A stretch of DNA of 64,000 bases from Mycolicibacterium mengxianglii (GTDB lineage: Bacteria; Actinomycetota; Actinomycetes; Mycobacteriales; Mycobacteriaceae): positions 992,001-1,056,000 of the forward strand of contig NZ_CP065373.1 in the NCBI RefSeq assembly GCF_015710575.1, given 5' to 3'. Position numbers and translations under genes: made by a program. A model generated the notes under the pieces. The model did no database searches. It worked only from the letters and a program-made list of their open reading frames with translations, and was not told the origin of the DNA. This document shows positions 19,818-28,580 of this stretch, piece after piece (within the stretch, counting starts at the first letter, position 1; each line of letters starts with the position of its first letter).

Positions 19818-21568
19818 TGAGCAACCCCGAAGAGGATCAGCTTCCGACGTCGCAGGCACAGCCGGTGACGTTCGCCGATCTGCACATACATCCCGCAGTC
19901 CTGCAGGCGGTGTCCGACGTCGGCTACGAGTCGCCGTCGGCAATCCAGGCCGAGACCATTCCCGCACTGCTGGCCGGCTCCGACGTGGTCGGGCTCGCCC
20001 AGACCGGCACCGGCAAGACGGCGGCCTTCGCGATCCCGATCCTGTCGAAGATCGACACCAGTAACCGCCACACCCAGGCCCTGGTGCTGGCCCCCACCCG
20101 CGAGCTGGCACTGCAGGTCGCCGAGGCGTTCGGCCGCTACGGCGCCAAGCTGTCGAATCTGAACGTGCTGCCGATCTACGGCGGTTCGTCGTATGCGGTG
20201 CAGCTCTCCGGACTGCGCCGGGGCGCCCACATCGTGGTCGGAACGCCTGGCCGGGTGATCGACCACCTGGAACGCGGCACCCTGGATCTGTCCCACCTGG
20301 ACTACCTGGTGCTCGACGAGGCCGACGAGATGCTGCAGATGGGCTTCGCCGAGGATGTCGAGCGGATCCTGTCCGATACCCCGGAGTACAAGCAGGTCGC
20401 CCTGTTCTCGGCCACCATGCCGCCGGGGATCCGCAAGATCACCAGCAAGTACCTCCATGACGCCGTCGAAGTGTCGGTCAAGACCAAGACCGCGACGGCC
20501 GAGAACATCACGCAGCGCTACATCCTGGTCGACGGCCGCCGCAAGATGGACGCGCTGACCCGTGTCCTCGAGGTCGAGCAGTTCGCGGCGATGATCATCT
20601 TCGTCCGCACCAAACAGGCCACCGAGGAAGTCGCCGAGAAGCTGCGAGCGCGTGGTTTCGCCGCTGCCGCGATCAACGGTGACATCGCGCAGGCCCAGCG
20701 TGAGCGCACCATCGCCGGACTCAAAGACGGCAGCATCGACATTCTGGTGGCCACCGATGTGGCGGCCCGTGGTCTCGATGTCGACCGGATCTCCCACGTC
20801 GTCAACTACGACATTCCGCATGATCCCGAGTCCTACGTGCACCGCATAGGCCGCACGGGCCGGGCGGGTCGCTCGGGAACGGCGCTGCTGTTCGTCTCGC
20901 CACGGGAGCGTCATCTGCTCAAGTCCATCGAGCGGGTCACCCGGCAGAAGGTGATCGAAGCCGAGCTTCCCACCGTCGAGGACGTCAACGCCCAGCGGGT
21001 GGAGAAGTTCCGGGACTCCATCACCGCGGCGCTCAGCGACCCCGGACTCGACCTGTTCCGCCGGCTGGTCACCGACTACGAACGTGACAACGACGTGCCG
21101 ATGGCCGATATCGCGGCCGCGTTGGCACTGCAGTCGCGTGACGGCGGAGCCTTCCTGATGGCGCCGGAACCGCCGCAGGAGAAGCGCACCTTCGACGACA
21201 GGGGAGACCGCGGTGACCGCCCGGGCCGTGGGGACAGGCGGCGCGACGGCGGGTTCGCCACCTACCGCATCGACGTCGGTAAGCGGCACAAGGTGATGCC
21301 GGGTGCGATCGTCGGCGCCATCGCCAACGAAGGTGGGCTGAACCGCAGCGACTTCGGTCACATCACCATCAAGCCGGATTACTCGCTGGTCGAGTTGCCG
21401 CCGAACCTGCCCGCGGACACGCTCAAGAAACTGGAGCGGACCCGGATCCAGGGCGTGCTGATCAACCTGCACCCCGACGACGGCCCGGCCCGGTCGTACG
21501 CCCGCCACGACAAAGCAGGCGGCAAGCCCCCGACCTCCAAGCCGAAGAAGTACCGCAAGACGCAATGA
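19817..21568 (+). CDS. deaD: ATP-dependent RNA helicase DeaD/CsdA
   Basis: A 583-residue cytoplasmic DEAD-box helicase for ribosome assembly and RNA turnover, often cold-induced. The Q motif (FADLHIHPAVLQAV) comes first, Walker A is AQTGTGKT at 61-68, then PTRELA, TPGR, DEAD at 167-170 and SAT at 198-200. In the second domain are ATDVAARGLD and HRIGRTGR. An Arg/Asp/Gly-rich linker leads to a DbpA-type RNA-binding domain (GAIVGAIANEGGL) and a basic tail. The downstream acyltransferase start overlaps the stop (ATGA). Confidence 0.95.
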   Translation: MSNPEEDQLPTSQAQPVTFADLHIHPAVLQAVSDVGYESPSAIQAETIPALLAGSDVVGLAQTGTGKTAAFAIPILSKIDTSNRHTQALVLAPTRELALQVAEAFGRYGAKLSNLNVLPIYGGSSYAVQLSGLRRGAHIVVGTPGRVIDHLERGTLDLSHLDYLVLDEADEMLQMGFAEDVERILSDTPEYKQVALFSATMPPGIRKITSKYLHDAVEVSVKTKTATAENITQRYILVDGRRKMDALTRVLEVEQFAAMIIFVRTKQATEEVAEKLRARGFAAAAINGDIAQAQRERTIAGLKDGSIDILVATDVAARGLDVDRISHVVNYDIPHDPESYVHRIGRTGRAGRSGTALLFVSPRERHLLKSIERVTRQKVIEAELPTVEDVNAQRVEKFRDSITAALSDPGLDLFRRLVTDYERDNDVPMADIAAALALQSRDGGAFLMAPEPPQEKRTFDDRGDRGDRPGRGDRRRDGGFATYRIDVGKRHKVMPGAIVGAIANEGGLNRSDFGHITIKPDYSLVELPPNLPADTLKKLERTRIQGVLINLHPDDGPARSYARHDKAGGKPPTSKPKKYRKTQ

Positions 21569-22710
21569 CGACGTCCGATCGACTGGACGCCGTAGGCGGA
21601 CTGGAGCAGGTGTCGACGGCTGACCGTGTCGCGTCGCTGACGGGTATCCGTGCGGTCGCCGCGATCCTGGTGGTGGCCACCCACGCCGCCTACACCACGG
21701 GCCGTTACCCGCAGGGGTACCTCGGGCTGGTGTACTCGCGGATGGAGATCGGGGTGCCGATCTTCTTCGCGTTGTCGGGGTTCCTGCTGTTCCGGCCGTG
21801 GGTGCAGGCCGCTGCTGACGGCCGACCCGCTCCGTCGGTGAAACGCTATGCCTGGCATCGGGTCCGGCGCATCATGCCCGCGTACGTGGTGACGGTGCTG
21901 CTGGCTTATCTGCTCTACCACTTCCGCACCGCAGGGCCGAATCCCGGACATACCTGGATGGGGCTGTTCCGCAACCTCACATTGACCCAGATCTACACCG
22001 ACGGTTACCTGTTTTCCTATCTGCACCAAGGACTTACGCAGATGTGGAGCCTGGCGGTGGAGGCCGCGTTCTACGTGGCGCTGCCCGCGCTGGCGTATCT
22101 GCTGCTGGTGGTGGTGGTCCGCCGGGCTTGGCGACCGGGCCTGCTGCTGGCCGGGCTGGCCGGGCTGGCGGTGATCTCCCCGGCGTGGCTGCTGCTGGTG
22201 CATCACACCGACTTTCTGCCCGATGGGGCGCCGTTATGGCTGCCCACGTATCTGGTGTGGTTTCTGGGCGGCATGCTGCTGACGGTGCTGCAGGCGATGC
22301 GGGTGACCTGTTATGCGTTCCTGGTCTTGCCGATGGCGCTGATCTGTTTCTTCATCGTGTCGACGCCGATCGGCGGAGAGCCGACGACGTCGCCTGCCCA
22401 GCTGTATGAGGCGCTGTTCAAAACCGGCTTCTACGCGGTGATCGCCACGCTGTTGATCGCGCCGCTGGCGTTGGGTGACCGCGGCTGGTATTCGGGGTTC
22501 CTGGCCAGCAGGCCGATGGTGTGGCTGGGGGAGATCTCCTACGAGATCTTCCTGGTCCACCTGGTGCTGATGGAGCTGGTCATGGTGGAGGTGTTGCGAC
22601 AACCCGTGTACACCGGCTCGATGTGGCAGTTGTTCGCCGTGACCATGCTGGTATCGGTACCGGTCGCCTGGCTGCTCCACCGGCTCACCCGCGTCCGCAG
22701 CTCCCCCTGA
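21565..22710 (+). CDS. Membrane acyltransferase, acyltransferase-3/OafA family (Rv1254-like)
   Basis: A 381-residue polytopic membrane protein that probably O-acylates a cell-envelope sugar or lipid. The N-terminal SLTGIRAVAAILVVATHAAY contains the conserved His, and FFALSGFLLFRPW and YAWHRVRRIMPAY are family blocks. About ten hydrophobic segments follow. The ATG overlaps the deaD stop by 4 bp; this deaD-acyltransferase coupling is also present in M. tuberculosis. The acceptor is unknown. Confidence 0.86.
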   Translation: MTTSDRLDAVGGLEQVSTADRVASLTGIRAVAAILVVATHAAYTTGRYPQGYLGLVYSRMEIGVPIFFALSGFLLFRPWVQAAADGRPAPSVKRYAWHRVRRIMPAYVVTVLLAYLLYHFRTAGPNPGHTWMGLFRNLTLTQIYTDGYLFSYLHQGLTQMWSLAVEAAFYVALPALAYLLLVVVVRRAWRPGLLLAGLAGLAVISPAWLLLVHHTDFLPDGAPLWLPTYLVWFLGGMLLTVLQAMRVTCYAFLVLPMALICFFIVSTPIGGEPTTSPAQLYEALFKTGFYAVIATLLIAPLALGDRGWYSGFLASRPMVWLGEISYEIFLVHLVLMELVMVEVLRQPVYTGSMWQLFAVTMLVSVPVAWLLHRLTRVRSSP

Positions 22711-22837
22711 CGCCGACACTCACGAACCGGCGGATAAGTGCGAGTAATCCGCGCCATTACGTCGATCTCGACGCACGGAGGCCCGACCAGGAGCCGTAGT
22801 TAGGATACCCTTCGTCCTTGAATGGAAGGCAGGGCAG
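22711..22837. other. Intergenic region with small hairpin upstream of the SIP gene
   Basis: GCGGAT (22730-22735) and ATCCGC (22747-22752) can pair around an 11-nt loop, a weak terminator candidate for the deaD unit. A TAGGAT -10-like hexamer at 22801-22806 could start transcription of the next gene. No convincing iron box is present. Confidence 0.35.
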
Positions 22838-23554
22838 ATGTCCGAACAGAAACCGTCACGTGGGCTGACCGGCGCACTGGTCAAGCTGTGGCGCGGCGGT
22901 GACTATGAACTGACCGTCACGGGCCGCACCCAGATCACAGCGCATTACCTCCGGTTGCATTTCACCTCCGGCGACCTGCTCAAAGAGCGCTCGGTCCATC
23001 CGACGATGTGGGTTCGCGGCTGGTTTCCCGACGGCGACAAGTCTCACCAGCGGGGGTACACGCTGGTCAATCCGGACCCGGTGGCAGGCACCGTCGATAT
23101 CGACTTCGCGATGCACGAAGGGTTGGCGACGCGCTGGGCGCAGCAGGCGCGCCCTGGCGACGTGCTGGAAGTGACCGTGCTCGGCAGCAGCTTCGAATTG
23201 CCCACACCCGCCCCGGCCGGGTACGTGATCGTCGGCGATACCGCGTCGTTGCCGGCGATCAACTCGCTGCTGGAGGCCATCGGGGACACGCCGGCCAAAG
23301 TGTTCCTCGAGGCCGGCCACGATGATGACCGCGAGTTGCCCGTATACGGCGACGTGCCCGTCACCTGGGTTGACCGTAAGAACGCCGGTGAGGCGCTGGT
23401 CGAGGCCGTCCGTTCGTCGGCGTTCGACGCCGCCGACCATTTCGGCTGGGTCGCCTGCGACAACCGCACCACCCGCAATGTCACCAAGGTGCTCCGCGAG
23501 CAGTTCTCCATCCCGAAGAAGTCACTCAAGGCCCTGGCGTACTGGCAGGTCTGA
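22838..23554 (+). CDS. Siderophore-interacting-protein-type FAD-dependent reductase
   Basis: A 238-residue cytoplasmic flavoprotein of the SIP/ViuB family, whose members reduce ferric-siderophore complexes with NAD(P)H or related donors. The FAD-binding motif RGYTLVNPDP is visible at about residue 70, followed by the DFAMHEGLATRWA block typical of SIPs and the C-terminal NAD-binding half (IVGDTASLPAI). The C-terminal LREQFSIPKKSLKALAYW is also family-typical. It stands alone between deaD-acyltransferase and the CYP130 cluster. Iron regulation would be expected but no clear iron box was found. Confidence 0.85.
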   Translation: MSEQKPSRGLTGALVKLWRGGDYELTVTGRTQITAHYLRLHFTSGDLLKERSVHPTMWVRGWFPDGDKSHQRGYTLVNPDPVAGTVDIDFAMHEGLATRWAQQARPGDVLEVTVLGSSFELPTPAPAGYVIVGDTASLPAINSLLEAIGDTPAKVFLEAGHDDDRELPVYGDVPVTWVDRKNAGEALVEAVRSSAFDAADHFGWVACDNRTTRNVTKVLREQFSIPKKSLKALAYWQV

Positions 23555-23596
23555 CGCGTCGCTAACGCCGCCGTCGTGCTCTTCGATAACCGGGGT

Positions 23597-24028
23597 ATGA
23601 CGTCAGTGTCGGGTCGCCGGGTCTGGCTGGGCGCGTTCGCCATCGCCGCGCCAGTGCTGACGGCGCCGCCGGCCGAGGCCTTCGCCCAGCTCGGTGCCGT
23701 TCCGGTGGTCGCGTCCCGGACCTGCGCCGGCAGCGCGGAGGCCCGGGGGACGCCGGTGCAAGTCGGCGACCGGGTGGAGGGCGTGGTCCGCGTGGCGATT
23801 CATTACGACGCCGGCGTCTACGACGGCTCCTGCGCGCTCACCGTGACGGCGGCGTGGACCAATCTCGACACCGGAGCGTCCGGTGGCGGCGACATCACCG
23901 CAGTCTCGACCATCGACGGGCATTACGGATTCATCGGCTACGCCAACGCGGTGTTCGAATCCGGACCTGGGGAAGTGGTCGTCACGCTCAGCTCGCACCC
24001 GGGGGGCGAGCTCCACGTCAGTGTTTAG
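23597..24028 (+). CDS. Small secreted protein of unknown function
   Basis: 143 residues. A signal peptide (RRVWLGAFAIAAPVLTAPP, cut expected after AEA) is followed by a beta-rich mature domain with two Cys (SRTCAGS and GSCALTV) that could form a disulphide. No family was recognised. The ATG at 23597 is preferred over an in-frame GTG 21 bp earlier because a GATAAC -10-like element sits about 10 bp upstream, suggesting a leaderless transcript. Its last 11 bp overlap the convergent TetR gene. Confidence 0.6.
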   Translation: MTSVSGRRVWLGAFAIAAPVLTAPPAEAFAQLGAVPVVASRTCAGSAEARGTPVQVGDRVEGVVRVAIHYDAGVYDGSCALTVTAAWTNLDTGASGGGDITAVSTIDGHYGFIGYANAVFESGPGEVVVTLSSHPGGELHVSV

Positions 24029-24605
24029 GGGCGGTGTGCGCCGGGGTGACGGTGGGCATCAGGAACTCTTCGACCATGGCCCGTTCATCGTCGGCGTCAC
24101 GGCCCGGCAGCAGCAACAGTGAGGTCAGCACCCGCACCAGCCAGCGCGCCTTGCGTTCGACGGCGTCGGGGTCGTCTGCGCCCAGGCTGACGATGAACGC
24201 CGACACCATGGCCTTGATGACATCGGATTGTTCGGCGATTTCCACTCCGATGGGGGTGCCGCTGGTAGCGAACCATGAACTCAGCGCGGGGCTTTGGCGG
24301 ACCAGCTGCAAAGAGGTCAGGAAGCCGGCGACCAGACGTTCGCGCGGGTCGGCGATAGCGGCGATGTGCTCGATCATCTGTGAGTGCAGGGCATAGGCTT
24401 CGCGATGCACGTATGCGGTGTGCAGGGCTTCGCGATTCTCGAAATAGCGGTACAGTGTTGCCCGGGAACATCCTGCAGCGGAAGCGATTTCGTGCATGCC
24501 CACCGAGCCCGGGTTGCGCTGGGCGAACAGCTCGCCCGCGGCGTCGAGGATCCGGTCGGCGGCGACCTCGCCGCGCCGCGAACCCAGCCAGTCGTTGCCG
24601 GCCAT
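24018..24605 (-). CDS. TetR-family regulator (Rv1255c-like)
   Basis: A 195-residue repressor. The N-terminal helix-turn-helix reads RILDAAGELFAQRNP, then MHEIASAAGCSRATLYRYF, the standard TetR recognition helix. The C-terminal ligand domain is Ala/Leu-rich. The ATG overlaps the CYP130 stop by one base (TGATG), so it is co-translated with the P450, and it probably represses that operon. An operator candidate lies at the P450 start. M. tuberculosis has the same pair. Confidence 0.88.
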   Translation of the reverse strand: MAGNDWLGSRRGEVAADRILDAAGELFAQRNPGSVGMHEIASAAGCSRATLYRYFENREALHTAYVHREAYALHSQMIEHIAAIADPRERLVAGFLTSLQLVRQSPALSSWFATSGTPIGVEIAEQSDVIKAMVSAFIVSLGADDPDAVERKARWLVRVLTSLLLLPGRDADDERAMVEEFLMPTVTPAHTAPKH

Positions 24606-25825
24606 CAGGACTTCACCACGAACGGAACCGACAACGGACGTCGCACATAGCTGCCACCGGCCCACACGATCTCCGCCTCGTCCACCTCGAAATTCGGGCA
24701 GCGAGTGAGCAATTCGGCGAGTGCCACCCGGGACTGCATGCGTGCGGCCGCTGCGCCCAGGCAGTGGTGGGCCCCGTGACTGAAGGTCAGGATGTTGCGC
24801 GGCCTGCGGGTGACGTCGAGTTCGCCGGCGTCGGGACCGTATTGGCGCTCATCTCGATTTCCGGAACCGTACAGGAGCAGCACTCGTCGGCCCTGTGGGA
24901 TGGTGGTGTCGCCGATGGTCACGTCCCGAGTGACGGTGCGGCCCAGTCCTTGCACCGGTGAGGTGAGCCGCAGGAATTCGTCAACGGCCTCGGGTATCAG
25001 GCTGGGGTTGCCGGAAAGCAATTCGCGTTGGTCGGGTCGTTGGTGGAGCAGTTGTACTGTGCCGCCGAGCATTCCGGTGGTGGTGTCATTGCCGCCGGTG
25101 ACCATGGTGAAGGTGAATGCCAATACCGCGAACGCGTCGACATCTGCGGTGACGAGGTGTGACACCGTGTCGTCCGCCGGTTGGGTGCGTCGGCGTTCGA
25201 TCAGTGCGGTGAAGTACGCCATCATCTCGCCGAGGGCGTCGCCCAGTGTTGCGAGCGCGCCACCGATTCCGCCCTCGGTGGTGTTGGCGGCGACGATTGC
25301 CTGGGTCCAGGCGTCGAATTGGGTGCGGTCGGCCTCGGGTACGCCCAGATAATGCGCCACCACCAGTGAAGGCAGGGGCTTGAACAGTTCGGCGACGATG
25401 TCGCCTCCGCCATTGGCGACCAACTGCTCAAGCCGTTCGACGACGAATTCCCGCACCTTGGGTTCCACGGATTCGACCTGGCGTGGTGTGAAGCCGCGGG
25501 AGACCAGCTTCCGAAACGCGGTGTGTATCGGTGGATCCTGCATCACCATCGGCGGATTGTCTTGCATGCCAATCAGTTCCAGCTCGCCGTAGTTGACGGT
25601 CAGGCCCTGCGCTGACGAGAAGGTCACATGGTCGCGGGCCGCAGCCATGATGTCGGCGTGGCGGGACAGCACGTAGTAGTCATGGTCGGGTTTGCCGGCC
25701 GGCACCACGTGGTGCACTGGATCGGTGTCGCGTAGCGCCCGGTACATCGGCCAGGGATCGGCCCAGGTGCCGGCGGAAGCCAGCGCGAAGTGCGCCGGCT
25801 GAGGATGAGACAGTGTGACTGTCAT
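24605..25825 (-). CDS. cyp130: Cytochrome P450 CYP130
   Basis: A 406-residue soluble haem monooxygenase. The haem loop FSHGAHHCLG gives the axial Cys at about 355. The I-helix reads TGGNDTTTG, with Gly in place of the usual Ala, a feature reported for M. tuberculosis CYP130. The ExxR region lies in DEFLRL and upstream helix K. No ferredoxin gene is adjacent, so electrons come from partners elsewhere. The native substrate is unknown. The ATG at 25825 lies within overlapping palindromes. Confidence 0.9.
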   Translation of the reverse strand: MTVTLSHPQPAHFALASAGTWADPWPMYRALRDTDPVHHVVPAGKPDHDYYVLSRHADIMAAARDHVTFSSAQGLTVNYGELELIGMQDNPPMVMQDPPIHTAFRKLVSRGFTPRQVESVEPKVREFVVERLEQLVANGGGDIVAELFKPLPSLVVAHYLGVPEADRTQFDAWTQAIVAANTTEGGIGGALATLGDALGEMMAYFTALIERRRTQPADDTVSHLVTADVDAFAVLAFTFTMVTGGNDTTTGMLGGTVQLLHQRPDQRELLSGNPSLIPEAVDEFLRLTSPVQGLGRTVTRDVTIGDTTIPQGRRVLLLYGSGNRDERQYGPDAGELDVTRRPRNILTFSHGAHHCLGAAAARMQSRVALAELLTRCPNFEVDEAEIVWAGGSYVRRPLSVPFVVKS

Positions 25826-25844
25826 GTCTTATGGATACGACAGT
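25809..25844. promoter_or_regulatory. Operator candidate at the cyp130 start
   Basis: Overlapping dyads surround the start codon. GACAGT-GTG-ACTGTC (25809-25823) lies inside the first codons. TGTCTTAT-GG-ATACGACA (25825-25842) is an 18-bp near-palindrome with one mismatch. ACTGTC (25818-25823) and GACAGT (25839-25844) form a third pair. The location and size suit TetR binding and autoregulation. Confidence 0.5.
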
Positions 25845-25903
25845 GCGTCCACCGTGTCAATCATCGGCGTTGCGCCCAACCGTTCGTTTCGGCGCGCCGG
25901 GGA

Positions 25904-27271
25904 TCAGACGACGGCGCCCGGGTTGAGAATGCCGTCGGGATCGAGTGCGGTCTTGATCCGGCGGTTGAGCTCCATCGCCTCGGGTCCCAGGTAGCCGGCC
26001 AGCCATGGCTTCTTCAACCGGCCGACGCCGTGCTCGCCGGTGATGGTCCCGCCGAGCTCGACGGCCAGATCCATGATGTCGCCGAACGCCTTGTTGGCCC
26101 GCTCGGTCTCGGCGGCGTCGGCGGGGTTGTAGACGATCAGGGGATGGGTGTTGCCGTCGCCGGCGTGGGCGATCACCGAGATCATCAGCCCGGTGTCGGC
26201 GGCCATCTTCTCGATCGCGGCCACCAGGTCGGCCAACGCCGACAGTGGAACCCCGACATCCTCGAGTAGCAGCGAGCCCTTGGCCTCGACCGCCGGGATG
26301 GCGAACCGCCGCGCTGCGACAAATGCCTCGCCCTCTTCGGGATCGGACGTCGAATACACCTCGGCCGCACCGTGTTCGGTGAAGACCGCGGCCATGAACT
26401 CGGCATCCTCGGCGCCGGTGGGGCCGCGTTCGTCGGAGGTGGCTACCAGGATGGCCGCGGCGGTGCGGTCCAGCCCCATCTTCAGCTTGTCCTCGACGGC
26501 ATTGATCGCCACGGCGTCCATGAATTCCAGCATCGCCGGCCGGATCTTGGTGGTGACAACACCCACGGAATCGCAGGCGGCTCGCACCGAGGAGAACGTC
26601 GCGACCACGGTGCAGGCGGCGGGCTGCGGCGGCAGCAGTCGCAGTGTCACCTCGGTGATGACACCGAGGGTTCCTTCGCTGCCGACGAACAGTTTGGTCA
26701 GGCTCAGTCCCGCAACGTCTTTCAGCCGCGGACCGCCGAGGCGCACTGCGGTGCCGTCGGCGAGTACGACCTGCAGGCCCAGTACGTAATCGGTGGTGAC
26801 GCCGTACTTCACGCAGCACAGGCCGCCGGCATTGGTGGCGATGTTGCCCCCGATGCTGCAGATCTCGAACGACGACGGGTCCGGCGGGTACCACAGGCCG
26901 TACTCGGCGACGGCCTTTTTCACCTCGGAGTTCAGCAGCCCCGGCTGTACGACGGCGGTGCGGGTCACCGGGTCGACGTTGATATCGCGCATCTTCTCGG
27001 TGGAGAGCACGATGCCGCCGTTGACCGCCGTCGAGCCGCCGGACAGGCCGGTGCCCGCTCCGCGCGGCACGACCGCGACACCGTGGCTGGTCGCCCAGCG
27101 CAGAACGGTCTGCACCTCTTCGGTGCGCCGGGGCCGGACCACAGCCATCGGGGTGCCGGCGTCGGGGTCGAAGGCGCGGTCCTGTCGGTAGGACGCCACG
27201 ATGTCGGGATCGGTGACGACGGTGCCCTCGGGGAGTTGGCCCATCAGTTCCGCGATTGTGCTCCTGCTCAC
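25904..27271 (-). CDS. FAD-linked oxidase, GlcD type (Rv1257c-like)
   Basis: A 455-residue flavoprotein for 2-hydroxy-acid oxidation. The FAD domain shows PRGAGTGLSGG and GGNIATNAGGLCCVKYG; the latter is the conserved pyrophosphate/ribityl-binding block. The C-terminal domain has VIAHAGDGNTHPLI and ends in GEHGVGRLKK and DPDGILNPG. The GTG at 27271 is supported by AGGA about 7 nt upstream. It follows tap by 9 bp on the same strand, so tap and this oxidase are probably co-transcribed. The substrate is unproven; glycolate or D-lactate are the usual ones. Confidence 0.88.
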   Translation of the reverse strand: MSRSTIAELMGQLPEGTVVTDPDIVASYRQDRAFDPDAGTPMAVVRPRRTEEVQTVLRWATSHGVAVVPRGAGTGLSGGSTAVNGGIVLSTEKMRDINVDPVTRTAVVQPGLLNSEVKKAVAEYGLWYPPDPSSFEICSIGGNIATNAGGLCCVKYGVTTDYVLGLQVVLADGTAVRLGGPRLKDVAGLSLTKLFVGSEGTLGVITEVTLRLLPPQPAACTVVATFSSVRAACDSVGVVTTKIRPAMLEFMDAVAINAVEDKLKMGLDRTAAAILVATSDERGPTGAEDAEFMAAVFTEHGAAEVYSTSDPEEGEAFVAARRFAIPAVEAKGSLLLEDVGVPLSALADLVAAIEKMAADTGLMISVIAHAGDGNTHPLIVYNPADAAETERANKAFGDIMDLAVELGGTITGEHGVGRLKKPWLAGYLGPEAMELNRRIKTALDPDGILNPGAVV

Positions 27272-27280
27272 ACTCTGATC

Positions 27281-28510
27281 CTAGGCCTCCGGAGCGCGGT
27301 CCAATTCGCGCAGTGACGGCATCACCACGGCGACCCCGGCGACCAGCAGCATCGGCAGCGACAGCGCCAGGAAAGTCGCCTGCAGCCCGGCGGCATCGGC
27401 AAGCGGCCCGGCGACGATCAGCCCCAGCGGACCCGCCGCATAGGCCAGCGACCCCATCACGCCGACCACCCGGCCCCGCAGATGCTGCGGCGCACGCGTC
27501 TGCATGACGTAGTTGTAGATCGGTGCGATCGGTCCGTACACCAGCCCCACGACCGCACACAGGACCAGGATCAGCGGCAACGGCGGCAGGAATGCGATGA
27601 CGGTCATCGCCACGCCGAGGGTCAGCAGGGCGGTCACCATGATGGCGCGCTTGCTCGAGTATTTCGACAGCACGGCGTAGCCCAGCGCGCCGACCAACCC
27701 GCCCACCGACAGCGCCATCAGCACCCAGCCGAGGTGGGCCGGCTCGTTGCGGTCGGTGAAGTACTTCGGGAACAGCACGCTTTCCATCGGTATGTACAGC
27801 CCGGTCACGGTGAGGTCGATGAACGCCAGGCCGCGCAGCACCTTGTTGTGCCAGACGAACTTGAGCCCTTCGGCGATACCCGCCCAGACCTGCGCGGGGA
27901 GCTGGTCGCGCTCAGGTGTGCCGGTTCCTTCCAGGCGCAGCACCGAGATCGCGGCGATGGACAAGGCGAACGCCCCGGCCGTCACCCACATGGTGTTGAT
28001 CCCGCCGATGGCGGCGATCAGCAGGCCACCGATCCCGGGGCCGACGATGTAGGCCAGGTTGAAAACGGCTTCGTAGACGCTGTTGGCGTGATCCAGTGTC
28101 CAGCCCGCGCGGGTGGCGGCCTCCGGGAGCATCGTTTCGCGTGCGGTCATGCCGGCCGGGTCGAAAAACGCACCGAGGGCGGCGAGCACCGCCAGCACCG
28201 CGACGTTGACGGCCTCGACGCCGAGGGTCAGGGCCAGCACCGGCACGGCGAGGACGGACAGTGCGGACAACGCGTCGGAGATCATCGACACCCGGCGTCG
28301 GCCCAGGTAGTCGACCGCGGCACCGGCGATCAGCGTGGCGATCAGCAGCGGCAGCGTGCCTGCCATGGCCACGATCGAGGCGTCCACAGCCGACCCGGTG
28401 CGCTGCAGCACCAGCCAGGGAAAGGCCACCATCGAAATGCCGTTGCCGGCGCCCGCCATCAACGCAGCGAACAGGATGGTGAACACCGGTCCGCGCTCGT
28501 TGATGGCCAT
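27281..28510 (-). CDS. tap: MFS efflux pump Tap (Rv1258c-like)
   Basis: A 409-residue inner-membrane exporter of the MFS DHA3-like group. Orthologues give low-level tetracycline and aminoglycoside resistance and belong to the WhiB7 regulon. Segment 1 opens with VFTILFAALMAGAGNGISMV; the first cytoplasmic loop has DYLGRRRVSMISD; and FFDPAGMTARETMLPE is characteristic of this MFS_3 group. The ATG at 28510 lies close to a WhiB7-type promoter. It sits divergent from udgB. Confidence 0.9.
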   Translation of the reverse strand: MAINERGPVFTILFAALMAGAGNGISMVAFPWLVLQRTGSAVDASIVAMAGTLPLLIATLIAGAAVDYLGRRRVSMISDALSALSVLAVPVLALTLGVEAVNVAVLAVLAALGAFFDPAGMTARETMLPEAATRAGWTLDHANSVYEAVFNLAYIVGPGIGGLLIAAIGGINTMWVTAGAFALSIAAISVLRLEGTGTPERDQLPAQVWAGIAEGLKFVWHNKVLRGLAFIDLTVTGLYIPMESVLFPKYFTDRNEPAHLGWVLMALSVGGLVGALGYAVLSKYSSKRAIMVTALLTLGVAMTVIAFLPPLPLILVLCAVVGLVYGPIAPIYNYVMQTRAPQHLRGRVVGVMGSLAYAAGPLGLIVAGPLADAAGLQATFLALSLPMLLVAGVAVVMPSLRELDRAPEA

Positions 28511-28520
28511 GGCGGGCTGA

Positions 28521-28558
28521 ATCTAACAGCGCAGCCGAGGCCGCGGTAACGACTTTTT
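28521..28558 (-). promoter_or_regulatory. WhiB7-type promoter candidate for tap
   Basis: On the minus strand an AAAAA tract (28554-28558) precedes, by 4 nt, a -35-like TTACCG (28544-28549). This is followed after 17 nt by a TTAGAT -10 (28521-28526). An AT-rich block just upstream of -35 is the known WhiB7 promoter signature. The transcript would begin a few nt before the ATG. Confidence 0.45.
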
Positions 28559-28580
28559 CCGGCACAGGCACCATGGATGG

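Noticed and set aside
19661..21565. A 634-codon open frame opposite deaD
   Set aside because: It mirrors the codon bias of deaD and has no family pattern; the plus-strand DEAD-box protein is unambiguous.
22799..22817. TTAGGATACCC as an IdeR box for the siderophore-interacting-protein gene
   Set aside because: Only about 11 of 19 consensus positions match and the right half is missing; more likely part of a -10 element.
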